64,000 nt of DNA from Brevibacillus invocatus. GTDB taxonomy: Bacteria > Bacillota > Bacilli > Brevibacillales > Brevibacillaceae. Of this stretch, positions 7,881 to 16,960 are shown piece by piece (within the stretch, counting starts at the first letter, position 1; each line of letters starts with the position of its first letter). The position numbers and the translations under genes were made by a program. The notes under the pieces are model-generated. The model saw nothing but the letters and a program-made list of their open reading frames with translations, made no database searches and was not told where the DNA came from. Location: the NCBI RefSeq assembly GCF_003710915.1, contig NZ_RHHR01000008.1, positions 146,019 to 210,018 on the forward strand, given 5' to 3'.

Positions 7881-9155
7881 TTGGATAGACTTGCGATCAT
7901 CGGTCCCATAGATTCAGTTGCATACATAGCAGGAGTTTGCGAGCAACAAAATGTATTCGAGCCCGTCCCGCTTCCCTACTCGCGCATAGAAGAGTGCAGA
8001 GAACTTATTTTGAACAATCGGCACCGCATCGATTTTTGGTTGTTTTCCGGCCCTGTCCCCTACTCTTATTGCGTCGAACAAGAATGGGTGACAGCTAAGA
8101 ATGCGGCCTATCCGCCTTTGAACGGACGCGGCCTGACTAATGTATTATTTCGTGTCTTTCGAGAACGCACTCCGATTGCCGGAATCAGCTTTGATACATT
8201 TTTGCAAAATGAAATCGATGAAACCATGAACGAACTGCATCTTACAGATATTCCGATCACAACCTACGGATACGTCGGCTATCTCGATGCCAGTCAGATT
8301 CTTGCGCATCATCGCACGATCTGGGACGCAGGAAAGGCAGACATCATCGTCACCTGTATCCACAGTGTCTATGAAGAACTGCGGGCACAAGGACTTCCCG
8401 TCTATCGCGTAAGCCCTCCCATCTCCGTCTTGCGCCAAACCTTGCAAATAATTGAGCAGCGACTCAAATCCGAAAGATATCAGCTCTCCTCCGTCGTCAT
8501 CATGGCCATCGAGGTCACCTACCCTGTGGAGAGTGAACAGGGCTTTTCCAACGAATCGGAGAAGTTGCGCTTGCAGCTCTACTACGATTTGCTCGATCTG
8601 GCTGAAAAGGCAAACGGCGCTCTATACCCCAGTACACCAAACCTTTTTCTCCTGTATACGACGTGTGGCGAGCTTGCCAACTTGAATCAAAAGCTGAGCC
8701 TTTATGAGTTTTTGCAAAATATCAAAGTAATGCTATCTGTCGAAGCCAAAATAGGAATCGGCTATGGACTGAATGTCCATCTCGCCAGAAAAAATGGACA
8801 AGCCGCCCTCGAACACGCCAAGCAATCTCCTGTATCCGGCATTTTTGAAGTGAGTGAAGACGGCAGCCTGCATGGCCCCTTAGAGCCGAAGAAACACGGC
8901 AATGACCATTGGGAGAGCATGATCAAGGAATCCTCTCTCAGCCCGATGCTCCTTGCACGCATGGAAGCATTCACCAAGCAATACGGTGTCAGAGAAGTGA
9001 CACCTCAGGAATTAGCCCGCTTTCTGAAAATGACAGAGCGAAATGCACGCCGGATTTTGCAGGAAATGGAACATTCCGGTCTTGCCAGCCACGTTCGGAT
9101 CGAGCAACCAAACGGTCGAGGTCGACCGAGAAAGGTTTACAAGCTGTTCCATTGA
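7881..9155 (+). CDS. Transcriptional regulator of unknown family, C-terminal winged-helix
   Basis: A 424-residue soluble protein. I do not recognise the N-terminal ~180 residues, which begin DRLAIIGPIDSVAYIAGV and have no obvious enzyme motif. The middle part (about 190-340) has the alternating pattern of a nucleotide-cyclase/GGDEF-like ferredoxin fold (VVIMAIEVTYPV, then a phosphate-binding-like YGLNVHLARKNGQAALEHAK) but lacks a GGDEF signature. The last 60 residues are a helix-turn-helix (TPQELARFLKMTERNARRILQEME) ending in a basic wing GRGRPRKVYKL. It starts at a TTG with TAGGAGG 8 nt upstream and is a single-gene unit between two terminators. A DNA-binding role is inferred from the C-terminus; the target may be the adjacent dapF or peptidase genes. 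Confidence 0.6.
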   Translation: MDRLAIIGPIDSVAYIAGVCEQQNVFEPVPLPYSRIEECRELILNNRHRIDFWLFSGPVPYSYCVEQEWVTAKNAAYPPLNGRGLTNVLFRVFRERTPIAGISFDTFLQNEIDETMNELHLTDIPITTYGYVGYLDASQILAHHRTIWDAGKADIIVTCIHSVYEELRAQGLPVYRVSPPISVLRQTLQIIEQRLKSERYQLSSVVIMAIEVTYPVESEQGFSNESEKLRLQLYYDLLDLAEKANGALYPSTPNLFLLYTTCGELANLNQKLSLYEFLQNIKVMLSVEAKIGIGYGLNVHLARKNGQAALEHAKQSPVSGIFEVSEDGSLHGPLEPKKHGNDHWESMIKESSLSPMLLARMEAFTKQYGVREVTPQELARFLKMTERNARRILQEMEHSGLASHVRIEQPNGRGRPRKVYKLFH

Positions 9156-9180
9156 TCCTCCTGCTCTCTATCCACATCAA

Positions 9181-9213
9181 ATACCCCCGCTGCACATGAG
9201 ACAGCGGGGGTAT
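9181..9213. terminator. Bidirectional intrinsic terminator
   Basis: Twelve-base perfect arms ATACCCCCGCTG / CAGCGGGGGTAT with a 9-nt loop lie between the convergent regulator gene ending at 9155 and the M20 peptidase ending at 9269. The stem is GC-rich and serves either strand, although flanking T-runs are short. Confidence 0.75.
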
Positions 9214-9268
9214 TCCGTGCTCCACCAAACGAAAATGGCAGACCATCAATGCAACGCAACTCCAATCG

Positions 9269-10624
9269 TCAATCGAGATCCCGTTTGGCGAAATCCTCCA
9301 TGATGGCTGCGATATGCTTGATTCCTTGGATGTAATCCTCGACAAATATATTCTCGTTCGGTGCGTGATTATTAGACTGAAAATTACCCACCCCAACGGA
9401 GACAGCAGGAACACCGATGCTTTGGCATAGCACGTACATGGGTCCTGTGCCCGGCGACATGGGCATAAGAGTAGGCTCCATTCCGTATACCTCGATGCAC
9501 GTATCCCGTACACTTGCTGTCAGGGGATTGACGATCTCGGTACGAGCCGGATAATCGAGCGAGTAAGCTTCTATCTCGATATCGGAGAAGCCATGCTTGT
9601 CCAGATGCTCCCGTAGCAAGCGCAAAATTTCATGCGGGTCCTGATTCGGAACGAGGCGAAAATCAATTTTGGCACGCGCGACAGATGGAAGCACCGTCTT
9701 CGTTCCTTCTCCCGTATAGCCGGATTCGATTCCACAGATCGTACACGTAGGTTGAAAGACCAGCTTTTCCTTTAAGGGAAGTCCGGACAAATCAAGCAGG
9801 AAGGATTCCAAGCCAAGGTTCTTGAGCATGCTCTCCTCGCTGTAGATCATCTGGTCCAGCGCTTCATAATCCTCCGGCGAGAGAGTGGCTACCCGGTCAT
9901 AAAATCCTTCAATCTGAATCCTTTCATCGGGGGTTTTCAAGGTGGACAAAGCCCAGTTCAGTCGCCATGCAGCATTTTCGATAATGGCGGCATTCGCGGA
10001 ATGAAGATCTGTGTTGGCGCCCCGACAAGTCAATTCCACATAGCACATTCCTTTTACGCCCAAACTCACCTGCGGACGTCCATCAGCATTCTTGTACCCA
10101 AACTCCCAGATGCAGCCGTCCGCGCGGAGCAGCTCTTTATGCTGGTGAACGAATTCTTCCAGACTGGTACTTCCGATCTCCTCTTCTCCCTCGACGATGA
10201 ACTTGACCTGAAGGGGCAATTCACCGCGAACCTGCTGATAGGCGTGTACAGCAGCCAATCGCGCCATCAGATTTCCTTTGTTGTCCGCTACCCCTCGCGC
10301 ATAGACGCGACCGTCTCGGATCTCCGCCGCAAATGGCGGGGAGTCCCACAGCTCAATAGGATCTTCTGGTTGAACGTCATAGTGATTATAAAAGGAAAGG
10401 ATTTTGGATTTATCCGGATTAAATAATCCATACACGACAGGATAGCCCGAAGTGGACACCTGCAATGTCTCGGCACCCAATTCCTTCAGAATCTTCTCCA
10501 CCATTTCGGCTGTTTCCTTCATCCCCCGATTTTGTGCTGCCACGCTTGGCAGCCGACAGATTTCCTGCAGCCAGGTGAGGTACATTTCTCTATTGTTTTC
10601 AATAAACGCAAAGACATCCTCCAT
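9269..10624 (-). CDS. M20 family dipeptidase/deacylase (CNDP/DapE-like)
   Basis: A 451-residue cytoplasmic di-zinc peptidase. The first metal histidine and its partner are in YNHYDVQ, the bridging aspartate follows in RGVADNKG, and the catalytic glutamate pair is in IVEGEEEIGS; a dimerisation domain and a C-terminal APNENIFVEDYI histidine complete the fold. The ATG at 10624 is preferred over one 15 nt earlier because GGGAGG lies 7 nt before it. It is a single gene between a bidirectional terminator and the divergent M20 gene at 10856. Relatives cleave dipeptides or N-acyl amino acids. With the racemase pair at 16112-18088 it is one of two candidates for the missing L-specific desuccinylase, which is inference. 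Confidence 0.88.
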   Translation of the reverse strand: MEDVFAFIENNREMYLTWLQEICRLPSVAAQNRGMKETAEMVEKILKELGAETLQVSTSGYPVVYGLFNPDKSKILSFYNHYDVQPEDPIELWDSPPFAAEIRDGRVYARGVADNKGNLMARLAAVHAYQQVRGELPLQVKFIVEGEEEIGSTSLEEFVHQHKELLRADGCIWEFGYKNADGRPQVSLGVKGMCYVELTCRGANTDLHSANAAIIENAAWRLNWALSTLKTPDERIQIEGFYDRVATLSPEDYEALDQMIYSEESMLKNLGLESFLLDLSGLPLKEKLVFQPTCTICGIESGYTGEGTKTVLPSVARAKIDFRLVPNQDPHEILRLLREHLDKHGFSDIEIEAYSLDYPARTEIVNPLTASVRDTCIEVYGMEPTLMPMSPGTGPMYVLCQSIGVPAVSVGVGNFQSNNHAPNENIFVEDYIQGIKHIAAIMEDFAKRDLD

Positions 10625-10855
10625 CGCGATCCCTCCCATTAAGGAAACATTCCTAAATAACCAGATATTTACCCATTATTGAGAATAATATGTCAAATTT
10701 TCTAGCTATGTCAATTGCTGATTACTCTCTTCAAAATCAACAAGAGGATTTCCGTCGCACACCGCGAATTAGTACTTCATCATTTAAGGACTTTTTCCTA
10801 AATACATCGCAATGGATATCCGTTGAGATGAACCTGGATCGGAGTTGAAGCAAAC

Positions 10856-12181
10856 ATGAAAACGCAATGGCTGGATGACGTCGACCTCCTCTACCCTACC
10901 TTGGTAGAATGGCGAAGAGATTTTCACAAATACGCTGAGTCCGGTTGGGTTGAATATCGGACTGCAGCCAAAGTCGCTGGCCTCCTATCCGACTGGGGAT
11001 ATGAGGTCAAAGCCGGAAAAAAAGTGATCCACGAGCATGCGCGTATGGGCGTTCCTCCACTAGCTTTCTTGCAGGAGCAGGAAAAGCGGGCGTTGGAGCA
11101 AGGTGCAGATCCCAAGTGGGTCGCACGTTTCCAAGGTGGCTTTACAGGAGTCACAGGGATTCTTGAAACAGGCAGGCCCGGTCCTACTGTCGCTTTTCGC
11201 TTTGACATGGACGCATTGGACCTCGAAGAATCAAGCAATGAGCAGCACCTGCCGGAAGCAACCGGCTTTCGATCGATTAATGCCGGCATGATGCACGCCT
11301 GTGGGCACGATGCCCACACCACGATCGGACTCGGCTTGGCCCGCATCCTCATGCAGCTGCGCGAGCATTTGAACGGCAGAGTGATGCTAATCTTCCAACC
11401 CGCCGAAGAGGGCGTACGTGGCGCCAAATCGATGGTCGAAGCAGGAGTTGTTGACGATGTCGACCTCTTTTTTGCCTGCCACATCGGAACAGGCCCCTCC
11501 TTGGGAGAAGTCGTTTGTGGTGCAAATGGCTTCCTATCAACAACCAAGCTCGACGTCACCTACCGTGGGGTCGCCTCCCACGCTGGTGCCAGACCGGAAG
11601 AAGGGAAGAATGCTCTGCTGGCTGCTGCGGCCGCGGCCCTGCATCTTCACGGAATTTCCCGGCACAGCGATGGCGCATCCCGCATCAATGTCGGTGTCTT
11701 GACTGCAGGCAGCGGCAGAAACATCATCCCCGACTCAGCTACCCTCAAACTGGAAACGCGAGGGGAGACTTCAACGATCAATGCCTACATGGTTGAGCAG
11801 GCCATGAACGTCATCAGAGGCACCGCAGTCATGTACGGCGTGGATGAAACGGTCCTCGTACAAGGTGGCGCCCAAAGTGCCGAACCGAGTGAAGCGCTGA
11901 TCCCCTATATTCGAAATCAGGCCAAGCAGGTGCCAGGTGTCAAGCGAATCATCGATCTCCAATCCGCTCTTGGTTCTGAAGATGCTACGTTCATGATGGA
12001 ACGCGTCCAGCAGCAAGGCGGTCTGGCTTCCTACCTGATTTTTGGCACAACTCTCGCAGCTGGTCATCATCATGAGAGGTTCGACATCGACGAGGATGTC
12101 ATGAAAATCGCTGTAAAGACACTCGTTCACTGTGCATTACATACAGACCAGCTCACCCCGATCCTGCATGCGAAACCGTGA
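10856..12181 (+). CDS. M20 family amidohydrolase, AbgA-like (aminobenzoyl-glutamate hydrolase class)
   Basis: A 441-residue metallo-amidohydrolase. The AbgA-type insertion after FHKYAESGWVEYRTAAKV, the metal-binding MHACGHDAHT (about residues 145-154) and the catalytic QPAEEGVRGAKSMVEAG (about 182-198) are present, as is a C-terminal GHHHERFDIDE histidine cluster. Members hydrolyse amide bonds of N-acyl amino acids such as p-aminobenzoyl-glutamate. The ATG follows CGGAG at 11 nt, a long but acceptable spacing. It is divergently oriented to the other M20 gene across a 231-nt gap in which I see no convincing promoter pair. Candidate desuccinylase or peptide deacylase in this D-peptide island; the exact substrate is unknown. 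Confidence 0.88.
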   Translation: MKTQWLDDVDLLYPTLVEWRRDFHKYAESGWVEYRTAAKVAGLLSDWGYEVKAGKKVIHEHARMGVPPLAFLQEQEKRALEQGADPKWVARFQGGFTGVTGILETGRPGPTVAFRFDMDALDLEESSNEQHLPEATGFRSINAGMMHACGHDAHTTIGLGLARILMQLREHLNGRVMLIFQPAEEGVRGAKSMVEAGVVDDVDLFFACHIGTGPSLGEVVCGANGFLSTTKLDVTYRGVASHAGARPEEGKNALLAAAAAALHLHGISRHSDGASRINVGVLTAGSGRNIIPDSATLKLETRGETSTINAYMVEQAMNVIRGTAVMYGVDETVLVQGGAQSAEPSEALIPYIRNQAKQVPGVKRIIDLQSALGSEDATFMMERVQQQGGLASYLIFGTTLAAGHHHERFDIDEDVMKIAVKTLVHCALHTDQLTPILHAKP

Positions 12182-12199
12182 GAATTTGGTTAGAAAACT

Positions 12200-12226
12200 T
12201 GGCTACGCCAAGCTTTTGGCGGAGCC
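12200..12226 (+). repeat. Imperfect hairpin behind the M20 amidohydrolase gene
   Basis: GGCT, a 2-nt bulge, GCCAA, a short loop, TTGGC, 2 nt and AGCC can pair into an interrupted 9-bp stem 19 nt after the stop at 12181. It lacks a following T-run, so it may be an mRNA 3'-end stabiliser rather than the terminator, which lies at 12297. Confidence 0.4.
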
Positions 12227-12296
12227 TTAGTTGCACTTATACTATCTTCCGCTAATCTTTTTAGCGCTTTAGCGCACTTAAACTTTCCGATAGTAC

Positions 12297-12340
12297 AAAA
12301 AAGGTGCTGCCCTCAAAAAACCTTGGGACAGCACCTTTTG
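12297..12340. terminator. Bidirectional intrinsic terminator
   Basis: AAAAAGGTGCTG and CAGCACCTTTT arms, extended internally by CCC/GGG, form a strong stem with A/T runs on both sides. It separates the convergent M20 amidohydrolase (ends 12181) and the dppA end of the 12-gene minus-strand operon (ends 12356). Confidence 0.88.
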
Positions 12341-12355
12341 TGTACACTCCTCTCG

Positions 12356-13195
12356 TTACGTACCCGTAATCATGCGATTGACCTGACCCGTAAGCAACAG
12401 CATCGCCTGCACGACGGGCATGATGCTGGCCATATCATCGCACTGGTAGCGCACCGTACGTCCATCAATCAGCTCTACTCCCGGCATCCAGCTAACCGCT
12501 GTGGCAAACTGCGACTTCGTAAATTCGATTTCAATCGTATTGACCTTTGGCAGTTCAATCGGCTTGACCTTGCTTCTGTTGAGCAGCGCCTCTTCGGCTG
12601 TCTGGCGTATCAGCTCTCGCGCCCGCTGCGGATGTATAGCGAGAGAGGATAGTCCGGTAATACCCGATTTGACTGCGACAGTATAGACGCCCGGGATATC
12701 AGCCTCTACCTCCTGCGCCGTCTGCGTATCGCCCGTAACCAAGACGACTGGCACGTTGAACACTCCTGCGATCGCGGCATTCAACCCTGCTTCCCCCACT
12801 TCTTTTCCGTTCAGGACCAGGCGATGGATGGCAACACCGGACAATGTGTGGTTGAGCACAGCCTCACCCAAGCCTGCCCTTCCGTGATAGCCGATGAAAA
12901 ATGCTGCGTCACATGTGTCATCGATGCCTTGCATCATGCAGAGCGGCTTGAAAAAGCCACGGATCACGTCAGCCGCAGGATGCAACTCTTCCAGGAGCAG
13001 ATTGTTCATCGGACCATGCGATTCATTCACGATGATCTGCGTAGCCCCTGCTTCCAAAGCCCCCTCGATCGCCGCGTTTACATCCTGTGTCAAAAGACGC
13101 CGACCTGCCTCATAATGGCGTCGACCCGGAATGACATCCTCCCACTCACTAATGCCCGAGATGCCCTCCATATCCAATGAAATAAATACTTTCAT
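12356..13195 (-). CDS. dppA: D-aminopeptidase DppA (peptidase M55)
   Basis: A 279-residue cytoplasmic zinc peptidase that releases N-terminal D-alanine and glycine from short peptides. In Bacillus subtilis the enzyme is a self-compartmentalising decamer. The family's metal and catalytic residues are visible at the expected places: SLDMEG with D8 and E10, H60 in NESHGP, H104 in GYHGRAG, H116 in NHTLSG and a glutamate near 135. It is the last of 12 minus-strand genes that begin with an RpiR-type regulator at 25445, and a bidirectional terminator follows. Position behind a dipeptide transporter repeats the B. subtilis dppA-dppBCDE association, though here it is at the end of the operon. Confidence 0.95.
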   Translation of the reverse strand: MKVFISLDMEGISGISEWEDVIPGRRHYEAGRRLLTQDVNAAIEGALEAGATQIIVNESHGPMNNLLLEELHPAADVIRGFFKPLCMMQGIDDTCDAAFFIGYHGRAGLGEAVLNHTLSGVAIHRLVLNGKEVGEAGLNAAIAGVFNVPVVLVTGDTQTAQEVEADIPGVYTVAVKSGITGLSSLAIHPQRARELIRQTAEEALLNRSKVKPIELPKVNTIEIEFTKSQFATAVSWMPGVELIDGRTVRYQCDDMASIMPVVQAMLLLTGQVNRMITGT

Positions 13196-13220
13196 GAACC
13201 ATCCGTCCTCTCACTTCTGA

Positions 13221-14642
13221 TCATGATTCCACTTTGGGCAGTTGGCGCGAACCCAGGGCAAAGCGCTTGATCTCACCGTCTTGATTTCGTACAAAACGGA
13301 CGAGCGTATCGATCTCTCGACGAGTAAAGAGGAATGCATCCTCCCCAATCGAACGTAGCGGCAACGTTTCTTTTCCCATCTGGATGTGCAGCTGACCTGC
13401 TTCCTCATCCAGCTGGATCGTCACTTCATCGCCTTCCCCCGATTTGAACGCTCCAGCGTAAGATTTCATCCTGGCAAGTGGAACCTCGTAATCGGCAAAG
13501 GTCGCAAATGGCGTCTTTAACGGGCGATCGAAGAGGCTGTTCAACAGGCCCAGAGTCAGCTCCGTAATCGGGGCATCATCCACGTTGGTCAATAGGATGC
13601 CTGTCAGACCTGCCTCAGGCAAAATCAGCATGTGCGCTGTAATGCCCTTCAACCCCCCCGTGTGCTGGATGAGCGTCACTCCTTCCGCAAAAGAGAGCAT
13701 GCCTAGACCGTATCCATAGCTGCGCAGGGCATCCACTTTGGCATGGGGCGAAACCATTTGCGTCACGCTATCTGGCGTAAGGAGGCTGGAGCCGCCAGCT
13801 ATCCCTCCTGTCCGGTATAGCTCTGCGTATCGGAGCATGTCACGCGCGGATGCCTTGAGAAAACCAGCCGCCCGCATGGAGGGTGAGTCCCACCAGATCG
13901 GAGCCCGGTACACTTCCTTTGCGCCGTCTTTCTCTCTCGTCGAGTACAGGACGGAGTGATTGTCATCATCCAGCTCCTCTACGAAAAAGACCGAGCGATC
14001 CATGCCGAGCGGCTGCAGAATATGATCCTTCACATAATCCTCGAAGGATTTGCCGCTTACTCGCTCGATGATCGCACCCAACAGTCCAAAGGCGTCGTTC
14101 GAATAGCTGAATTCGGTCCCAGGTGGCCCCAGCAATTCGATGGGTTGATCCCCGATGTAAGCCATCAATTGCTCAAAGGTGTCGATCGGCTCTTTTTCCG
14201 CAAACTCCGGATGCTTCAAAAGCTCTTCTGCAGCCGGATCGTCTTGCATACTGCGCAGCATGGCCGGGATGAGCGACGACAGCGGCGGAAGTCCCGGTGT
14301 ATGGGTCATGAAATGGTGAATCGTGACCTTTCGCGTATGTTCTTCATCCGGCGTACGAAATTCCGGCAGGTAGGTCACTACTGGATCATGGACGGACAGC
14401 TTTCCTTCCTCTTGCAACTGCATGATCGCGACGCAAGTGAACGATTTTGTAATCGAGCCAATGCCAAATACGGTTTCCAGATCAGGCGGCAATTGCGCTT
14501 CGCGGTCACGGTAGCCAAATCCCTTTTCATAGATCAGTTCTCCGTCTTTGGCGACAGCGACGACGGCACCCGGCACCTGCAGCTCATCGAGCAGCTCCTG
14601 GGCAAACGTCTCAAAGGTTTGCTCCCACGCCTTGGTCTTCAT
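13221..14642 (-). CDS. Serine beta-lactamase-fold hydrolase (class C / PBP4* family), no signal peptide
   Basis: A 473-residue penicillin-binding-fold enzyme. The nucleophile motif SxxK is S63-I-T-K66 (in GIGSITKSF), the YxN motif is Y180-S-N182, and HTGG in the C-terminal half replaces KTG, the standard arrangement in class C-like esterases, D-aminopeptidases and PBP4*. A C-terminal beta-barrel-like extension follows. There is no hydrophobic signal: the first 60 residues are polar, so it acts in the cytoplasm. The gene is 46 nt downstream of a closely related paralogue and 25 nt upstream of dppA. Together with dppA this suggests hydrolysis of D-amino-acid peptides, as in Ochrobactrum D-aminopeptidase relatives; substrate is inferred. 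Confidence 0.88.
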   Translation of the reverse strand: MKTKAWEQTFETFAQELLDELQVPGAVVAVAKDGELIYEKGFGYRDREAQLPPDLETVFGIGSITKSFTCVAIMQLQEEGKLSVHDPVVTYLPEFRTPDEEHTRKVTIHHFMTHTPGLPPLSSLIPAMLRSMQDDPAAEELLKHPEFAEKEPIDTFEQLMAYIGDQPIELLGPPGTEFSYSNDAFGLLGAIIERVSGKSFEDYVKDHILQPLGMDRSVFFVEELDDDNHSVLYSTREKDGAKEVYRAPIWWDSPSMRAAGFLKASARDMLRYAELYRTGGIAGGSSLLTPDSVTQMVSPHAKVDALRSYGYGLGMLSFAEGVTLIQHTGGLKGITAHMLILPEAGLTGILLTNVDDAPITELTLGLLNSLFDRPLKTPFATFADYEVPLARMKSYAGAFKSGEGDEVTIQLDEEAGQLHIQMGKETLPLRSIGEDAFLFTRREIDTLVRFVRNQDGEIKRFALGSRQLPKVES

Positions 14643-14688
14643 CTCGTGCCTCCTTTTTGTGAAAAAAAATCACCTTGAATTTCGTTCG

Positions 14689-16110
14689 TCAAGCAAGCTG
14701 GTCCTGATCGCTTTGCTTGATGAGCTGACGAAAATGGAAGGAAACCCGACTGACATCGCCAGTCTCCGTGCGAATAAAGCGCATATACTTCTCCAGTCCG
14801 GTCCCCATTTTAAAGACAAAGCAGTCTTCCTTCACAGGCCGCAACGGGAACGTCATGCCTTGCAATTGCATTTCCAAGCCCGCTTCATTCAAGGAGACCT
14901 GGACTTTTTCTCCCTCACCGGACTTGTACTCTCCGACAAATTCATTCAAGGTATCTGCTGAAACTGCGTAATCAGGATAGAGCACGACCGGTTCTTCTAC
15001 AGGCAGACCCTGAGCGGTATTCAAGGTCGCTGCCAAAAGCTCTGTAGATGGCGAACCATCCAGGTTGGTGAGAATCACGCAGGTGATCCCCTGCTCGGGT
15101 ACGATACAAAGCTGTGCCGCCACCCCTTTTATCGCGCCTCCATGCTCGATCAAAGTCCCGCCGCGGAAATCCGGTGTGACCATAAAGCCGTAACCGTAGT
15201 GACGTGTTGGCTCCAAACCCGCATAATTGCCAATCATCTGGCGGACGCTGTCCTCAGACAAAATTCGGTGATCTCCCACCAAACCGCCCGTACGGAAGAT
15301 TTCGGCATAGGCGAGCATATCGCGTCCCGTAGATTTTATGAAGCCGGCTGCACGCATCGACGACGCATCCCACCAGAGGGGAGCTGCGAACACTTCCTTG
15401 CCTTCTTCTCCCTTTTTACTGGTGTACAGGGTCGTAATGTTGTCATATTCACCCAAATCTTCGATCAAAAAGACAGTGTGCTTCATCCCCGCTGGCTCCA
15501 GAATATGCTCCTGTATATAGCTTTCATACGTTTGTCCGCTGACGCGCTCGATGATGGCACCGAGCAGGGCATAGCCATCATTGCTGTAGCTGAATTCGGT
15601 TCCTGGTTCTCCGAGCAGCTCTACGTCCAGACTGGCGATAAAAGCCATCAGTTGTTCGTACGTATCAATCGGTTCATGCGCCGTGAGGTCCACACTGTTG
15701 TTCGGATTTTCCTTCACCGCAGGGTCGATCTCCATGCTGCGTCTCATCGCATAGTAAAGCGTCGGCAGCGACGGCAAGCCAGATGTATGCGACATCAGAT
15801 GGGCGATCGTGATTCGCTTCGTCCGCTCTTCATCTTTCGTCCGAAATTCTGGCAAATAGGTGACCACTGCATCGTGAACGGACAGCTTTCCTGCTTCTTG
15901 CAGCTGCATAATCCCTACGCAGGTAAAGGATTTGGTAATTGAACCAATGCCAAACACCGTATCCTCCGTCACTTCTGCCTGCTGCTCCAGATCGCGAAGC
16001 CCAAGCCCTCCAGCGTACTGCATTTCCCCATCCTTTGCGATCCCGATAAACGCTCCAGGCAGCTTCGCGTCTTCCATCAGCTTCCCGGCAAATGCTTCCA
16101 ATTGTGTCAT
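14689..16110 (-). CDS. Serine beta-lactamase-fold hydrolase (class C family), paralogue of the 13221 gene
   Basis: A 473-residue enzyme with SxxK at S57-I-T-K60, YxN at Y175-S-N177 and a C-terminal HGG (in EHGGAIKG). The overall plan matches its neighbour, including identical FGIGSITKSFTC and EAGKLSVHD-type stretches, so the two arose by tandem duplication. The start is taken at the ATG at 16110, which has GAGGGGG 9 nt upstream and begins 1 nt after the stop of the acetyltransferase gene; an upstream in-frame ATG would overlap that gene. No signal peptide. A cytoplasmic D-peptidase, amidase or esterase is expected; divergence from the paralogue suggests different specificity. Confidence 0.87.
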   Translation of the reverse strand: MTQLEAFAGKLMEDAKLPGAFIGIAKDGEMQYAGGLGLRDLEQQAEVTEDTVFGIGSITKSFTCVGIMQLQEAGKLSVHDAVVTYLPEFRTKDEERTKRITIAHLMSHTSGLPSLPTLYYAMRRSMEIDPAVKENPNNSVDLTAHEPIDTYEQLMAFIASLDVELLGEPGTEFSYSNDGYALLGAIIERVSGQTYESYIQEHILEPAGMKHTVFLIEDLGEYDNITTLYTSKKGEEGKEVFAAPLWWDASSMRAAGFIKSTGRDMLAYAEIFRTGGLVGDHRILSEDSVRQMIGNYAGLEPTRHYGYGFMVTPDFRGGTLIEHGGAIKGVAAQLCIVPEQGITCVILTNLDGSPSTELLAATLNTAQGLPVEEPVVLYPDYAVSADTLNEFVGEYKSGEGEKVQVSLNEAGLEMQLQGMTFPLRPVKEDCFVFKMGTGLEKYMRFIRTETGDVSRVSFHFRQLIKQSDQDQLA

Positions 16111-16111
16111 G

Positions 16112-16942
16112 TCACATTTCCCCCTCGACGATTTTTTCAAGCACGTACGCATGCACCGGTTCTTCTGTTTTCAGCACACCGATAACCGTATAGCCTAGCG
16201 TAAAAGCCGACTTGCACATATTGCGCAAAGCAAGGCGCCATTCCAGTGCGACCTCGAGATGTTCCTGCTTGATGGAATGAATCGTCGCCGGGACGGATAG
16301 CAAGATGCCGGTATGCTCGCCCAGCCCTTCCCGAATGAGCGGGCGAGGTTGTTTTTGTTCGTCGTATTCCCAATCGATCAGTCTGGGATAGCTACTCCAG
16401 GCGCTTTCTTCGCGCTGCCTTCCTTCGATTCCCATAACGACTCGCTTGGAATCCAGCTCCCACTCCAGCAAAAAGCGGTCTGACGGCAATCCTTTGTTGA
16501 TGCAGTCGCGCATTTCCCCGTAGTAAGACTCCATGTAATGTCGCACCTTGCCCCCCAGCTTGCTCAGGTTGAGATAGGCGTTGCGAGCCTCCAGAGGATC
16601 ATACGTCCAGGTGATCGTCTCGTACCCATAGTCCAGAGCCCATTCCCGCTGCAGAAGCTTGAGTCTTCTGCCGATGCCCCAATCTCTGTACGCAGGCAGG
16701 ATTCCCAACATGTGTGAGCAAAGATGTGACTTCCCTTGCTTGAAGCCAGAAAAACCATAGCAATATCCAACTGGCACATCCCCGTGATAGGCAGCGATGA
16801 CGACTCCTCCGTTGTGAGACGCAGCCAACAGCTGGGCGACAGGAATCACGCTGCTTTCGCCCCATATTTGTCGTTGAAGGTCCTCGATTTCGTTCATCCG
16901 AGTCGCGGATGTGACGATCGCGTATTCCAATTCCGGCTTCAT
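16112..16942 (-). CDS. GNAT acyltransferase partner of the racemase (candidate D-amino acid N-succinyltransferase)
   Basis: A 276-residue cytoplasmic protein of the COG3375-type GNAT group. The acetyl/acyl-CoA site is in MLGILPAYRDWGIGRRLKLLQREWA (pyrophosphate loop RDWGIGRR, about residues 85-92), followed by the family's ITWTYDPLEARNAYLNLSKLG block. It lies 18 nt downstream of the N-succinylamino-acid racemase gene. In Geobacillus kaustophilus a GNAT succinyltransferase and an M20 desuccinylase accompany the racemase and convert D- to L-amino acids irreversibly. The same pairing here makes succinyl-CoA:D-amino acid transfer the best hypothesis. That role is established for the relative and inferred for this gene. 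Confidence 0.82.
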   Translation of the reverse strand: MKPELEYAIVTSATRMNEIEDLQRQIWGESSVIPVAQLLAASHNGGVVIAAYHGDVPVGYCYGFSGFKQGKSHLCSHMLGILPAYRDWGIGRRLKLLQREWALDYGYETITWTYDPLEARNAYLNLSKLGGKVRHYMESYYGEMRDCINKGLPSDRFLLEWELDSKRVVMGIEGRQREESAWSSYPRLIDWEYDEQKQPRPLIREGLGEHTGILLSVPATIHSIKQEHLEVALEWRLALRNMCKSAFTLGYTVIGVLKTEEPVHAYVLEKIVEGEM

Positions 16943-16960
16943 CTGTCTTTCACCTCAAAA

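Noticed and set aside
13956..15942. Plus-strand open frames of 240-266 codons opposite the two class C-fold hydrolases
   Set aside because: They are antisense to well-supported genes, lack ribosome sites and read as Arg/His/Gln-rich shadow translations.
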